A DNA stretch of 64,000 nt from Saprospira grandis DSM 2844 (GTDB lineage Bacteria > Bacteroidota > Bacteroidia > Chitinophagales > Saprospiraceae). The position numbers and the translations under genes are program-made. Shown here in pieces: positions 27,201-34,697 of the stretch. How positions within the stretch are numbered: the first letter of the stretch is position 1; the number at the start of each line of letters is the position of its first letter. The notes under the pieces were generated by a model that saw only the letters and a program-made list of their open reading frames with translations, did not search any database and was not told the origin of the DNA. The stretch lies in NCBI RefSeq assembly GCF_000275825.1, contig NZ_JH719942.1:1980013-2044012 (forward strand), written 5' to 3'.

Positions 27201-28313
27201 CGCTGTGCGGTTGTAGAATCTGCTAGTATGTACCATACGCAATCACTCGGACTTAGCACTCCTGGTGGTTATGGTCAACTACAATGGAAACGCAATGAGC
27301 CTAGCCGCGATATCGATGGCCAAGTAGAAGCCGGTACCGGTATGTCTTGGTTCCCCGGTTTTGCTTATGATGTTGAAACTGGTGAGCGCCTCAATGTATA
27401 CTTCGGAGAAAACTCTCTTTATGATGGTTCTTTCTTTGATGCCAATACTTATCCCGGTGCTGCTACAGGTAATGACATGCTCTTTAATCCTACCGATTTG
27501 CAACAGGTGACGCCTACCAACGGATTCCCCGTATTTGGTACTGCCAACACCTTTATGTCAACAGTGAATGGTGGACAGCACGTTATTTACGTAACTAATA
27601 CTGCATACGATGAATGTGCCTCTGTAGTGACGGCCCTAACCACAACCTTGGGTGCTATCTTCACTCCTCCTTACATTTCTTTGAAAGACCAATTGGTTTG
27701 GGGTACATTCATGTATATGGCCCCCGGTACAAGCATGCTTAACAATGCTGGAGTTCCTGAATTAGGTGGACATGTGCCTCCTTCTAAGGTGACCTTCAAG
27801 TTGCGTGTTTCTACTCCTTACGAAATCTATGCAGCAACTAACGATAACCAAGGTTATCCTCTCTATGAGTTCGACCTTACTGGCCTTGCTCCTAGTAAGG
27901 AAGATAAAGCCACGGCCGAAAGTGCTCTAGATCTTATTGGGGTAGTTCCTAACCCTTATTATGCTTACTCTGAATATGAGCAGACAGAAACGCAAAACGT
28001 AGTGAAAATTACGAACTTGCCCGCTAGCTGCGAAGTCAATATCTATTCTATTGAAGGCCGCCTGGTTCGTCATTATGATGTCGCTCAGGATTACAATGCA
28101 GAGGTACGTAGTGGTATCGCTCGTGTAGGTGCTTTTGGTAGCGGTGATATTGAAACTCAGGTAAGTACTTCTCTCGACTGGGACCTCAAGAACCAAGCTG
28201 GTGTTCCTGTAGGTAGTGGGGTATACCTCATCCATGTTGTTGTAGAGGGTGTTGGTGAAAAAGTAGTAAAAAGCTTTGTCATCAACCGTGCACTTGATGC
28301 TCAAAAACTCTAG
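24231..28313 (+). CDS. Large secreted protein with T9SS-type C-terminal region
   Basis: This 1360-residue protein has a signal peptide (MSRLKNFSTVMLFLFTASSLWA), a long extracellular-type body rich in Asn, Asp, Gly, Thr and aromatic residues with NG/DNG loops, and a C-terminal beta domain. The latter (GVVPNPYYAYSEYE, VKITNLPASCEVNIYSIEGR, LDWDLKNQAGVPVGSGVYLI, EKVVKSFVI) resembles the type A sorting domain of type IX secretion cargo. It is expected on the cell surface. No enzymatic motif is recognised. The gene sits between a TonB-dependent receptor and a PorV/PorQ-like gene, so the three probably act together at the outer membrane. Many Cys residues suggest disulfides or metal sites. Confidence 0.8.
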   Translation: MSRLKNFSTVMLFLFTASSLWAIEDRNFVGGNSNSSNSTNNNSYRAACIEARSERDLDINNVRARLRTGGDLWWDGDRARYIVPNVDPASGQPEVSSLFAGGIWLGAFDDGGNLILAAQTYRQTGNDYWTGPLDVNTGTIEKTDCEKWDRFFEVYGSEIDALRADYFEPDAVTGQPDESIENRPARNILGWPGRGNPYFAEIYGFDLPDQELAPFIEPPGKEDGIYNPYDGDHPVIEVAGCPKDYFNPVYADQMDWWVYNDNGNIHTNTNGQPMFMEVHGLAFGYRTTDAINNMTFYRYKLLNRNNLSLNDTYFSLWSDPDLGCFNDDYIGVDTATGMGYVYNADADDDATCGNDAVGYGATQIPALGVDYFRGPLDSTGAELGLSSFVYYENTNDAIRGNPNSAVQYYRLMDGLWLDGRPISRGGTGDNGPTADKYPYVFYSFPNESGTDVWSMCEEGITGNDYRFLHTSGPFLLAPGAVNELISGVVWVPEIPDYPCPALTELVEADILAQNLFDDCFKITDGPDAPYMDVVELENELILNLSYVPAQNNYELNYSESPAILRNTADTTYTFQGYKVYQVINENISVTELDDPEKARLIRQVDLRDSIGKIVNWNAFSDPDVSAFIPTIMVDGADEGVKHTFNITTDEFAEGTSKLINHKSYYFCVVAYAHNEYQAYDPTLNTGQALPYLQGRRNFRVYTAVPRPNDPEYNGVVLNSAYGDGPEITRVDGKGNGGGLFLDFKDPASAEADVLNNGRIGRVTYAAGQGPVNVKVVDPLRVPAAQFQLYISDQNYTFRYDTAADGSIIVTPQPPTGVTALSDSLFWLLKDANDPSAVWSSYQPLDVNYEQYIPDLGISLLVEDIPAPGTNGVSGFVGSAAVYEDETTSGWFQGVEDGSGINDMLKTGNAQDDQALDPNQDYSGMAGGWHPVRLADCLFRTDEYYFSTSEIVLSSNALSFCQTWRAGNTSQVLSNVRNVNVVLTPEKSQWSRCAVVESASMYHTQSLGLSTPGGYGQLQWKRNEPSRDIDGQVEAGTGMSWFPGFAYDVETGERLNVYFGENSLYDGSFFDANTYPGAATGNDMLFNPTDLQQVTPTNGFPVFGTANTFMSTVNGGQHVIYVTNTAYDECASVVTALTTTLGAIFTPPYISLKDQLVWGTFMYMAPGTSMLNNAGVPELGGHVPPSKVTFKLRVSTPYEIYAATNDNQGYPLYEFDLTGLAPSKEDKATAESALDLIGVVPNPYYAYSEYEQTETQNVVKITNLPASCEVNIYSIEGRLVRHYDVAQDYNAEVRSGIARVGAFGSGDIETQVSTSLDWDLKNQAGVPVGSGVYLIHVVVEGVGEKVVKSFVINRALDAQKL

Positions 28314-28325
28314 TGATTCATTTTC

Positions 28326-28363
28326 GTTTTGCTCCCTCTGTCTTGGAGGGGGCAAAACCTTTT
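28326..28363 (+). terminator. Terminator/attenuator hairpin inside the gene cluster
   Basis: A 13-bp stem (GTTTTGCTCCCTC / GAGGGGGCAAAAC, one G-T pair) with a 7-base loop is followed by CCTTTTT. It starts 13 bases after the cargo stop and ends 17 bases before the next ATG, so it may lower expression of the downstream gene or protect the upstream mRNA end. Confidence 0.7.
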
Positions 28364-28379
28364 TAAACGATTTCATAGC

Positions 28380-29456
28380 ATGACTAAATATACTTCTTTG
28401 TTGTTTGTGGGCCTTTTTTGCCTCAGCTTTCTAGCTGCTTCGCCCACAGCAAAAGCAGGAAATCCGGACCGACAAGGGGAAGCCGGTGCCTATGAGTTGA
28501 TCATGAACCCTTGGGCTCGCTCTGCTGGCCTCAATGGCTTGGTGGCTGCTCGAGTAACTGGGGTAGAAGCGCTTCGCTTTAATCCTGCAGGAATTTGCCG
28601 CATCTCTGGAAAAACAGAAGTGGCATTAGGCCATACACAATATATGGCCGGTACGGGCATTAGCCTTAATGCCGCTGGATTGGTCCAGAAAATTGGCGAT
28701 AATGGCGCCTTTGGTGTAGAACTAATGTCTGTTGGTTTTGGAGATATTCCTTTGACTACTGTTGACCAACCTAACGGAATTACCACTTTTAGCCCTTCTT
28801 TCTTTAATATTGGCCTCTCTTATGGCTATGTATTTAAAGATGAAGACGGAAATGAGAAGGTTTCTGTAGGCTTTGGTGTTCGCGTGGTTTCAGAATCTAT
28901 TGCCAATGCTTCTGCTACTGGTGTAGGTTTTGACGCTGGTGTGCAATATGTTACGGGTGTCGACCGCCAAATCAAATTTGGTGTGGCTCTCCGTAATTTC
29001 GGGACCAAAATGGCTTATTCTGGCGATGGTCTAGCCTTTGTTGGTGTGGCCCCCAATAATACAACGGCACTTACCGTAAATAGCCGAGGCGCTGGCTACG
29101 AATTGCCCTCTTTGCTACATATTGGTATGTCTTATGACTTTTACCTCGGTAGCAAGATTAACCGCCTAACGGCAGTGGGTAATTTTACGGCCAACTCTTT
29201 CTCTCGCGACCAATACGGTGTAGGCTTTGAATATGCCTTTAAAGAGATGTTTATGGCCCGTACCGCTTTCCGCTATGAAAGCGATATGTATAGCTCAGAA
29301 ACTTCTAGCACGGCTTCTGGCGGATTGACTGCAGGTGTTACTGCCGAAATCCCTCTCCGTAAGGGCTCTGCTAAGAAAATTGCCTTCGATTATGCCTATG
29401 AGTATACTCAGGTATTTAAAGGGACGCACTCTTTGACTTTGAAGTTGAAGCTCTAA
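28380..29456 (+). CDS. PorV/PorQ-family outer-membrane barrel protein
   Basis: This 358-residue protein has a signal peptide (MTKYTSLLFVGLFCLSFLAA) followed by the PorV/PorQ signature AYELIMNPWARSAGLNGLVA, EALRFNPAGIC, and alternating amphipathic strands ending LTLKLKL. PorV is the FadL-like barrel that shuttles T9SS cargo to the attachment complex. A paralogue coded beside a large T9SS-like protein suggests a dedicated partner; this is inference from position. ATG 28380 is chosen since an upstream start would translate the hairpin. Confidence 0.82.
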   Translation: MTKYTSLLFVGLFCLSFLAASPTAKAGNPDRQGEAGAYELIMNPWARSAGLNGLVAARVTGVEALRFNPAGICRISGKTEVALGHTQYMAGTGISLNAAGLVQKIGDNGAFGVELMSVGFGDIPLTTVDQPNGITTFSPSFFNIGLSYGYVFKDEDGNEKVSVGFGVRVVSESIANASATGVGFDAGVQYVTGVDRQIKFGVALRNFGTKMAYSGDGLAFVGVAPNNTTALTVNSRGAGYELPSLLHIGMSYDFYLGSKINRLTAVGNFTANSFSRDQYGVGFEYAFKEMFMARTAFRYESDMYSSETSSTASGGLTAGVTAEIPLRKGSAKKIAFDYAYEYTQVFKGTHSLTLKLKL

Positions 29457-29476
29457 TTGCTCCCCGCTAAATGATT

Positions 29477-29513
29477 AGACCTCTAAGCCCTGGGCTTAGA
29501 GGTCTTTTTTTTT
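29477..29513 (+). terminator. Strong intrinsic terminator
   Basis: A perfect 14-bp stem (AGACCTCTAAGCCC / GGGCTTAGAGGTCT) is followed by eight T. It ends the receptor, cargo and barrel gene cluster. Confidence 0.93.
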
Positions 29514-29609
29514 GAGAGAATAGATAAATTGGCGTTCTTGCAGGCGCTAGATGTAGCGCTGCTATTTTGGCCCTAAAAGAATATTTCATTACTTCATTGC
29601 TCCCCTAAT

Positions 29610-31364
29610 ATGAAGCTTAGTCCAACTTTTTATCTTGCCGTTTTAATTATATTGCTTACTCACTTTTTGTACTACCCAAAATGGAGTAAAGGCGGAACGG
29701 AAGCGACGATCTCCTGGGATGTGTCTGGCTATTATATGTATTTGCCCGCTAGCCTGATTTATCAAGATATGAAGGGCTGTGGCTTTAAGGATAGTATTCT
29801 TCAAAACTATGGCCCCACCCCCAATTTTCAACAGGCTTTTGTGCATGAGGCTTCTGGCAATTATGTGATGAAGTACTCTATGGGCCAAGCGATTTCTTTT
29901 TTACCCGCTTTTGGCCTAGCTCATTTATATGCCAAAAGTACGGCTTATCCCGCCGATGGATTTTCTTTTCCCTATCAATTGGCTATTTCTTTAGGTAGCT
30001 TGTTTTGGGCGCTTTTGGGCCTCTATTATTTACGCAAGTTTTTGCTCTTTTTCTACCGCCCAAAAGTAGCTGATTGGACGATCTTAGGGCTGGTTTTAGG
30101 CAGTAATTACCTCAATTATTCTGCTATAGATGGGGCCATGACGCATAATACCCTCTTTACGCTCTATAGTCTACTGCTTTATGTTACGGTCCGATTTTAT
30201 CAACAGCCTAGCTACCTAAAAGGAGCCGCTATTGGGGCTTTGCTGGGCTGGGCGGCCCTGATTCGCCCAACCGAAATTATGGCCTGTATTATTCCCCTAG
30301 CTTGGGGCCTGCAACCTTGGGTGGGCAAGGAGCTAAAACAACGCCTGCAGTTTGTGGTCCAACATTTTGGGAAGTTGCTTTTGGCGGTTTTACTTACGGC
30401 TTTTATTGGTAGTTTTCAGTTGATGTACTGGAAATATGCAACAGGAGAATGGATTGTTTATTCTTATCAAGATCAGGGGTTTAGTTGGTTGAGTCCTCAT
30501 TTGTATGCTGGTTTTTTGAGCTACAAAAGTGGTTGGCTGACCTATTCTCCCTTTATGCTTTTGCCGCTTTTGGGTTTTGGGCCTTTTTTCAAGCAGCAGA
30601 GGAGCCTGTTTGTAGCCGTTTTTGCCTTTAGTTTGCTCTTTATTTATATCACTTTTGCCTGGGATATTTGGTGGTATGGTGGCTCCTTGGGCCAAAGAGC
30701 TATGGTGCAGGCTTATCCCGTTTTAGCCCTGCCTTTGGCGGCATTGGTTCACTGGCTCAGCCAACAAAAGTTATGGCTAAAACTACCCATTTTTGCTTTT
30801 GCGCTGCTTTCGTTTTATGCCAATCTTTGGTTTACGCATCAGGCGCATAAGGGCGGGCTATTGCGTCCGGGCGAAATGACAAAGGCCTATTATTGGGCCA
30901 CGCTTTTCCGCTACGATAATGATCCTGAGCGCCTGAAATTATTAGATGGGGTTCGCCAATTAAAGAAGGGGGAGCTCAAGGAGGCTAGTTTAGTTTATTC
31001 CGATACCAGCTGGCAGGCGCAGCTGGACCAAAACCAGCAGTTTGCGCCAATTATTCAGTTGGATTTGTCCAAAATGCCCCAAAAAGAGGGGGTTCGAGTG
31101 AGTGTTTTGGCCCAAATTGGTCCCAAAGAATGGGAGTTTTGGCGAATGACGCAGTTTACCGTAACCCTCAAAAAAGAGGGGGTGGTTATTGATGAGCAGA
31201 TGTTTCGCTTACAGCGCCTAATGCATGATGGCGAAGAAAAGCGTTTGTATATAGATTTGCCCATTCAGGGGGCCGATAGTTTAGAAATTAAGTTTTGGAA
31301 TGCCGATGGAAAGAAGGCCATAAAATTGAGTCAGCCAGAGGTTTGGCGTTATGTTTTAGACTAA
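29610..31364 (+). CDS. Polytopic membrane protein, GT-C glycosyltransferase-like
   Basis: This 584-residue protein has about ten hydrophobic segments in the first 430 residues and a soluble C-terminal domain. The first extracytoplasmic loop (ISWDVSGYYMYLPASLIY) holds acidic and aromatic residues in the position of the catalytic Asp of GT-C enzymes. LLGWAALIRPTE and WWYGGSLGQRAMVQAYPVLA also recall ArnT/PMT-type transferases that use polyprenyl-phosphate sugars. The C-terminal part looks like a beta-sandwich. The substrate is unknown. It is a single gene between a terminator and repeat elements; a TATTTTGG box lies at 29573-29580. Confidence 0.65.
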   Translation: MKLSPTFYLAVLIILLTHFLYYPKWSKGGTEATISWDVSGYYMYLPASLIYQDMKGCGFKDSILQNYGPTPNFQQAFVHEASGNYVMKYSMGQAISFLPAFGLAHLYAKSTAYPADGFSFPYQLAISLGSLFWALLGLYYLRKFLLFFYRPKVADWTILGLVLGSNYLNYSAIDGAMTHNTLFTLYSLLLYVTVRFYQQPSYLKGAAIGALLGWAALIRPTEIMACIIPLAWGLQPWVGKELKQRLQFVVQHFGKLLLAVLLTAFIGSFQLMYWKYATGEWIVYSYQDQGFSWLSPHLYAGFLSYKSGWLTYSPFMLLPLLGFGPFFKQQRSLFVAVFAFSLLFIYITFAWDIWWYGGSLGQRAMVQAYPVLALPLAALVHWLSQQKLWLKLPIFAFALLSFYANLWFTHQAHKGGLLRPGEMTKAYYWATLFRYDNDPERLKLLDGVRQLKKGELKEASLVYSDTSWQAQLDQNQQFAPIIQLDLSKMPQKEGVRVSVLAQIGPKEWEFWRMTQFTVTLKKEGVVIDEQMFRLQRLMHDGEEKRLYIDLPIQGADSLEIKFWNADGKKAIKLSQPEVWRYVLD

Positions 31365-31367
31365 TGA

Positions 31368-31518
31368 TTTGGGGCTGCCCCGCCCTTTGGGCGGGTCGCT
31401 CCCTTCGCAGCTCGCAGGTCTGCTCGGCCCTGCAGCCCTGCGGGCTTTGGTCTGCCGCCTTTGGCGGCCCTGCTTTGGCAGCTCAGCCTGCGGCGGCTTC
31501 GCCGCCTGTCCGCCGCAA
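31368..31518 (+). repeat. GGGGC intergenic mosaic element, copy 11 (type A)
   Basis: TTT-GGGGCTGCCCC, hairpin GCCCTTTGGGC, GGTCGCTCCCTTC, core GCAGCTCGCAGGTCTGCTCG, a variable hairpin AGCCC/GGGCT, GGTCTGCCGCC/GGCGGC hairpin, CAGCTCAGCCTGC and a final GGCGGC/GCCGCC hairpin. It starts 4 bases after the previous gene and is paired with an inverted type B copy downstream. The 115 bases between them carry a CATTCGTCGCTACGCTCCTC motif shared with 38426 and a GCTGCAGCCCGCAGGGC hairpin. Confidence 0.82.
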
Positions 31519-31632
31519 AAATGGCATTCGTCGCTACGCTCCTCATCTGCTCCTATTTACCCGCCCACCCACCCCTTTTCGGACCTCCTTGCGGAGGCCC
31601 TCAGGGTTGGGCTGGGCATTTTTTCATTAGCT

Positions 31633-31778
31633 GCAGCCCGCAGGGCTAGCGCAAAATGGCCTAGCGATGTGCAGGGGTGGCCGAAGGCCAGACCCAGGCG
31701 CTTTGCGCCGCAGGGCCGAGCAGACTTGCGAGCCCCGAAACGTAGCGCCGCAAGCGGAGCGCAGCGGAGGCCCCAAAA
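31633..31778 (-). repeat. GGGGC intergenic mosaic element, copy 12 (type B)
   Basis: On the minus strand: TTTT-GGGGCCTCCGC, head hairpin GCTGCGCTCCGCTTGCGGC, GCTACGTTTCGGGGCTCG, CAAGTCTGCTCGGCCC, a variable hairpin GGCGC/GCGCC with an AAA loop, GGTCTGGCC/GGCC, CACCCCTGCACATCGCTAGG. It faces copy 11, and the pair fills most of the gap before mnmE. Confidence 0.85.
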
Positions 31779-31822
31779 CATAAAAAAAAGGGAAAAGAAT
31801 AGTCTTTTTCTTTAAAGGCCTG

Positions 31823-31830
31823 TATTTTTG
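31823..31830 (+). promoter_or_regulatory. Candidate -7 box of mnmE
   Basis: TATTTTTG within TGTATTTTTGAG lies 25 bases before the ATG, a close variant of TAnnTTTG. The same TGTATTTTTG string precedes valS, and TTGTATTTTTG precedes secA. Confidence 0.5.
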
Positions 31831-31855
31831 AGTTTGCATAAAAAAAGGCGTTAAA

Positions 31856-33223
31856 ATGTACAACTACCTAGATTTACAAGACACCATTGTGGCCGTGGCC
31901 AGCCCTGCTGGAGCGGGAGCCATTGCCATCATTCGCTTATCGGGAAAATCGGCCATAAGCATTGCCAATGGGATGTTTCGGGCCAAGGATTTGAGCCAGC
32001 AAGAGAGCCACAGCCTGCATTTGGGCTACATTTATGATGAAGAAGGCCAAAGAGTAGATCAGGTACTTTGTTCGGTATTTAAGGGACCAACTTCCTACAC
32101 TCGAGAAGACGTCATTGAGTTTTCTTGTCATGGTTCGCCATATATTCAGCAGCGCTTGCTCAGTTTGTGTTTGCGTTCGGGGGCGCGTTTGGCCAAAGAG
32201 GGAGAATTTACCCTGCGGGCTTTCCTCAATGGGCAATTGGATTTGGCCCAGGCAGAAGCTGTGGCCGACCTCATTGCGGCAGATTCGGAAGCGGCGCATC
32301 AGATGGCTTTGCAGCAAATGCGGGGAGGCTTTTCTCAGCAAATTGAGGGCTTGCGGAAAGAGCTATTGCAATTTGCCTCTTTGTTAGAGTTGGAGCTAGA
32401 TTTTGGCGAAGAAGATGTAGAATTTGCGCAAAGAAAAGAGCTAGAGACGCTCCTTTTGAAAATTCGGGCCATGATCAAGCAATTGATGGATTCCTTTCAG
32501 TTAGGCAATGTATTGAAAGAGGGCGTAAGCACCGTTTTGGCGGGCCGGCCCAATGCGGGAAAATCGACTTTGCTCAATGCTTTATTGAATGAAGAGCGGG
32601 CCATTGTGTCGGAAATAGCGGGCACCACTCGAGACAGCATCGAAGAACTGCTCAATATAGACGGGATACAATTTCGTTTAATTGATACGGCGGGGATTCG
32701 GGAGGCTAGTGACCAAATTGAGGCTATTGGGGTAGAAAAAACCTATGAAAAAATTGCGCAATCTACGGTCTTGCTCTATGTCTATGATGCCAGCCAATTG
32801 AGTCAGGAAGAATGCGAGGCGGACCTTGCTCGTTTGCGCAGAGAGGGTTTGGCCGTCTTGGTATTGGCCAACAAATGTGATCAGTTGGAAGAAGGGCAAG
32901 CCTTAGCTGCCGATCATTTTCGGCTTTCGGCCAAGCAAAAAGAAGGGTTGAGCGAGCTGCGTTCGGCCTTGCGCAACTTAGTTGTAGAGGGGCAGATTCA
33001 TCAGCAAGGGACCACCGTAAACAACCTACGGCATTATCAGGCATTGGAAGAAGGTTATCAGGCCATAGATGCGGCCTTACTGGGCTTGGAAGAGGGCCTC
33101 AGTGGTGATCTTTTGGCCATGGATATTCGGGCTGCGCTTCGGGCTTTGGGCGAAATTACGGGCAAGGTAGATGTGGAAGATTTGTTGGAGAATATTTTTG
33201 GGCAATTTTGTATTGGGAAGTAG
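31856..33223 (+). CDS. mnmE: tRNA uridine-5-carboxymethylaminomethyl GTPase MnmE
   Basis: This is the 455-residue GTPase that, with MnmG, installs the cmnm5 group on U34 of tRNAs. The N-terminal domain (DTIVAVASPAGAGAIAIIRL, FKGPTSYTREDVIEFSCHG) binds the folate C1 donor. The G domain carries G1 GRPNAGKST, G2 TTRD, G3 DTAG and G4 NKCD. The C-terminus is FGQFCIGK, with the catalytic Cys that defines MnmE. The 3' end of this gene (trmE/thdF) is a known landing site for integrating islands, and here an AT-rich island follows within 3 bases of the stop. Confidence 0.97.
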   Translation: MYNYLDLQDTIVAVASPAGAGAIAIIRLSGKSAISIANGMFRAKDLSQQESHSLHLGYIYDEEGQRVDQVLCSVFKGPTSYTREDVIEFSCHGSPYIQQRLLSLCLRSGARLAKEGEFTLRAFLNGQLDLAQAEAVADLIAADSEAAHQMALQQMRGGFSQQIEGLRKELLQFASLLELELDFGEEDVEFAQRKELETLLLKIRAMIKQLMDSFQLGNVLKEGVSTVLAGRPNAGKSTLLNALLNEERAIVSEIAGTTRDSIEELLNIDGIQFRLIDTAGIREASDQIEAIGVEKTYEKIAQSTVLLYVYDASQLSQEECEADLARLRREGLAVLVLANKCDQLEEGQALAADHFRLSAKQKEGLSELRSALRNLVVEGQIHQQGTTVNNLRHYQALEEGYQAIDAALLGLEEGLSGDLLAMDIRAALRALGEITGKVDVEDLLENIFGQFCIGK

Positions 33224-33225
33224 GT

Positions 33226-33249
33226 TGATAGTATCATTTGATGCTATCA
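33226..33249. repeat. Left border palindrome of the ABC-3C island
   Basis: TGATAGTATCATTTGATG and the following CTATCA form a hairpin (12-bp stem when extended by one base each side, one G-T pair). The same 24 bases, with one change, recur at 36480-36503 at the other end of the AT-rich segment. Confidence 0.85.
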
Positions 33250-33326
33250 AATTGCGTTGAGGAGCTAGTAATTTTAACTGAAACCATGAACTAAGGCATT
33301 GATGTATGAAATCTTAAGCGAATACA

Positions 33327-33354
33327 TTTGCTTAATTGTAACTTTTGAGTTACA
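33327..33354 (+). promoter_or_regulatory. Promoter with overlapping palindromic operator
   Basis: TTTG at 33327-33330 and TAACTTTTG at 33339-33347 look like promoter boxes, although closer together than usual. The latter sits inside a perfect inverted repeat TGTAACT-TTTG-AGTTACA (33337-33354). The site lies about 50 bases before the Xre start and is well placed for autorepression. Confidence 0.55.
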
Positions 33355-33403
33355 TTAGCATAGCTGGTTTAATGGTAGGAATTCTCTAAAAATTTAATTT
33401 GTT

Positions 33404-33622
33404 ATGCAAGAAAGTTATAGGGTTGACATAGGAAAAATACTAAGAGATGCAAGAAAAAAAAAGGGACTTACACAGGAGCAATTAGCTCAAAAAGTTGGTA
33501 AAAAACGTAGCTATATTTCTCGTATTGAAGGAGGTTTAGGAAACAATATCAATGTTAAGACATTGATTGACGTTGTTGAAAATGGGCTAGATGGTCAATT
33601 AAAAGTAACGTTTATAATCTAA
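33404..33622 (+). CDS. Xre-family HTH regulator
   Basis: This 72-residue protein is essentially one Cro/C1-type helix-turn-helix domain: IGKILRDARKKKGLTQEQLA, QKVGKKRSYISRIEGG, then a short C-terminal extension ending in a beta-like LKVTFII. It probably dimerises on the palindrome at 33337-33354 and controls the ABC-3C operon starting 5 bases downstream. That control is inferred from position. Confidence 0.85.
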   Translation: MQESYRVDIGKILRDARKKKGLTQEQLAQKVGKKRSYISRIEGGLGNNINVKTLIDVVENGLDGQLKVTFII

Positions 33623-33627
33623 TTTCT

Positions 33628-34470
33628 ATGAAAAAAAATAAATATAGCAGATCAAGGAATTATAAATTAAGTACAATAAAACGACTGTTTGCCTTATCTG
33701 GTAATCAATGTGCTTTTAATACTGATACATTTACTTGTACTAATATAATTGCGAAAAAGGATACTAAAGACTTAATGACCCAAATTTGTCATATAGAAGC
33801 AGCAGAGGAAGGAGGACAACGGTACAATAAAGATTCTAATGATGATTATAGGCGAAGTTTTGAAAACCTAATTCTACTCTGTCCTAATCATCATGTAGAG
33901 ACAAACAATGAAGCTGTATATACTGTAGAAGTATTGAGGGCTATGAAAAGAAAACATGAGAAAAAAATGCTTAAAAGTTCGTCTGAGCAAGGTGTTTTTA
34001 CACGTAATTTAGCAGCTTTAAATTATGTTGTTAATAAAATTGGCGCTACTTTCTTTACAGAAGAAGGAGATAGTGACCCTTCAACTGCTCCAGACCCTGA
34101 TAAAAAAATTTCATATAATAATGTTATTGAAAACAAACCTATCATTGAAGAGTATAAAGTTTATCATGGAAAATTGAATAAGATTTATGAGGAGATAGAA
34201 ATAAATGGTTCACCTAAAAAAGAGCTTTTACTTAGAAATATATACACGCTATACCTTAAAGAAAAAGGTAAGTTTTCTTCTTTTGAAGAGATTAAAGCAA
34301 ATGCTGACTCAATTATTAACAAGATTGAAAATGAATTATGGAAAATTGTTGATCGAAAAAACGAAATAGATAGTAATCTTCCTTATGAGGCTATAAGTAT
34401 TAGCCTATTAGTGATAATTGTTGATGCTTTTATGCGTTGTAAGATTCTTGAAGAACCTCCCAAAGAATGA
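33628..34470 (+). CDS. HNH-domain effector of an ABC-three-component system
   Basis: This 280-residue protein has an N-terminal HNH-type module (about 20-110): CAFNTDTFTC, QICHIEAAEEGGQRY, then FENLILLCPNHHVETN, with paired Cys/His for zinc and the catalytic His. This layout is that of the HNH effectors in ABC-3C conflict systems. The C-terminal region (about 170-280) is helical and likely serves as the adaptor domain that docks to the middle component. The predicted activity is nucleic-acid cleavage once the ATPase senses invasion; this is family-based inference. The stop overlaps the next start (ATGA). Confidence 0.8.
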   Translation: MKKNKYSRSRNYKLSTIKRLFALSGNQCAFNTDTFTCTNIIAKKDTKDLMTQICHIEAAEEGGQRYNKDSNDDYRRSFENLILLCPNHHVETNNEAVYTVEVLRAMKRKHEKKMLKSSSEQGVFTRNLAALNYVVNKIGATFFTEEGDSDPSTAPDPDKKISYNNVIENKPIIEEYKVYHGKLNKIYEEIEINGSPKKELLLRNIYTLYLKEKGKFSSFEEIKANADSIINKIENELWKIVDRKNEIDSNLPYEAISISLLVIIVDAFMRCKILEEPPKE

Positions 34471-34697
34471 TAGTAAGTAAAAATATACATCCAGAAAGAG
34501 ATGTCTATTACTTGGGTGCCAAAGTGATTGACATTCTTGGAGAGAGCAGCTCAAAAGAGTTTGACTATTTGGAGTTGTACCAGGTTTTAAGAGAAGATAA
34601 TAATATTTCAATTAACCTTTTTTCTTTGGTAGTTGATTGGTTGTTTATTATCGGTGTAGTAAAAAAAGGATATAAAGGACTAGAGAAATGTTTTTAA
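34467..34697 (+). CDS. ABC-3C middle component 6 (MC6)
   Basis: This 76-residue protein (NIHPERDVYYLGAKVIDIL, FDYLELYQVL, ISINLFSLVVDWLFIIGVV, LEKCF) matches the small winged-helix-like middle component type 6 of ABC-three-component systems, which bridges the effector and the ATPase. It overlaps the effector gene by 4 bases and the ATPase gene by 10 bases, showing translational coupling of all three. Confidence 0.82.
   Translation: MIVSKNIHPERDVYYLGAKVIDILGESSSKEFDYLELYQVLREDNNISINLFSLVVDWLFIIGVVKKGYKGLEKCF

Noticed and set aside
33206-33223. SGI1-type attachment site at the mnmE 3' end
   Set aside because: The sequence resembles the classical site because it encodes FCIGK, but no second copy of it lies at the right end of the island. 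The duplicated sequence is the 24-base palindrome after the stop.
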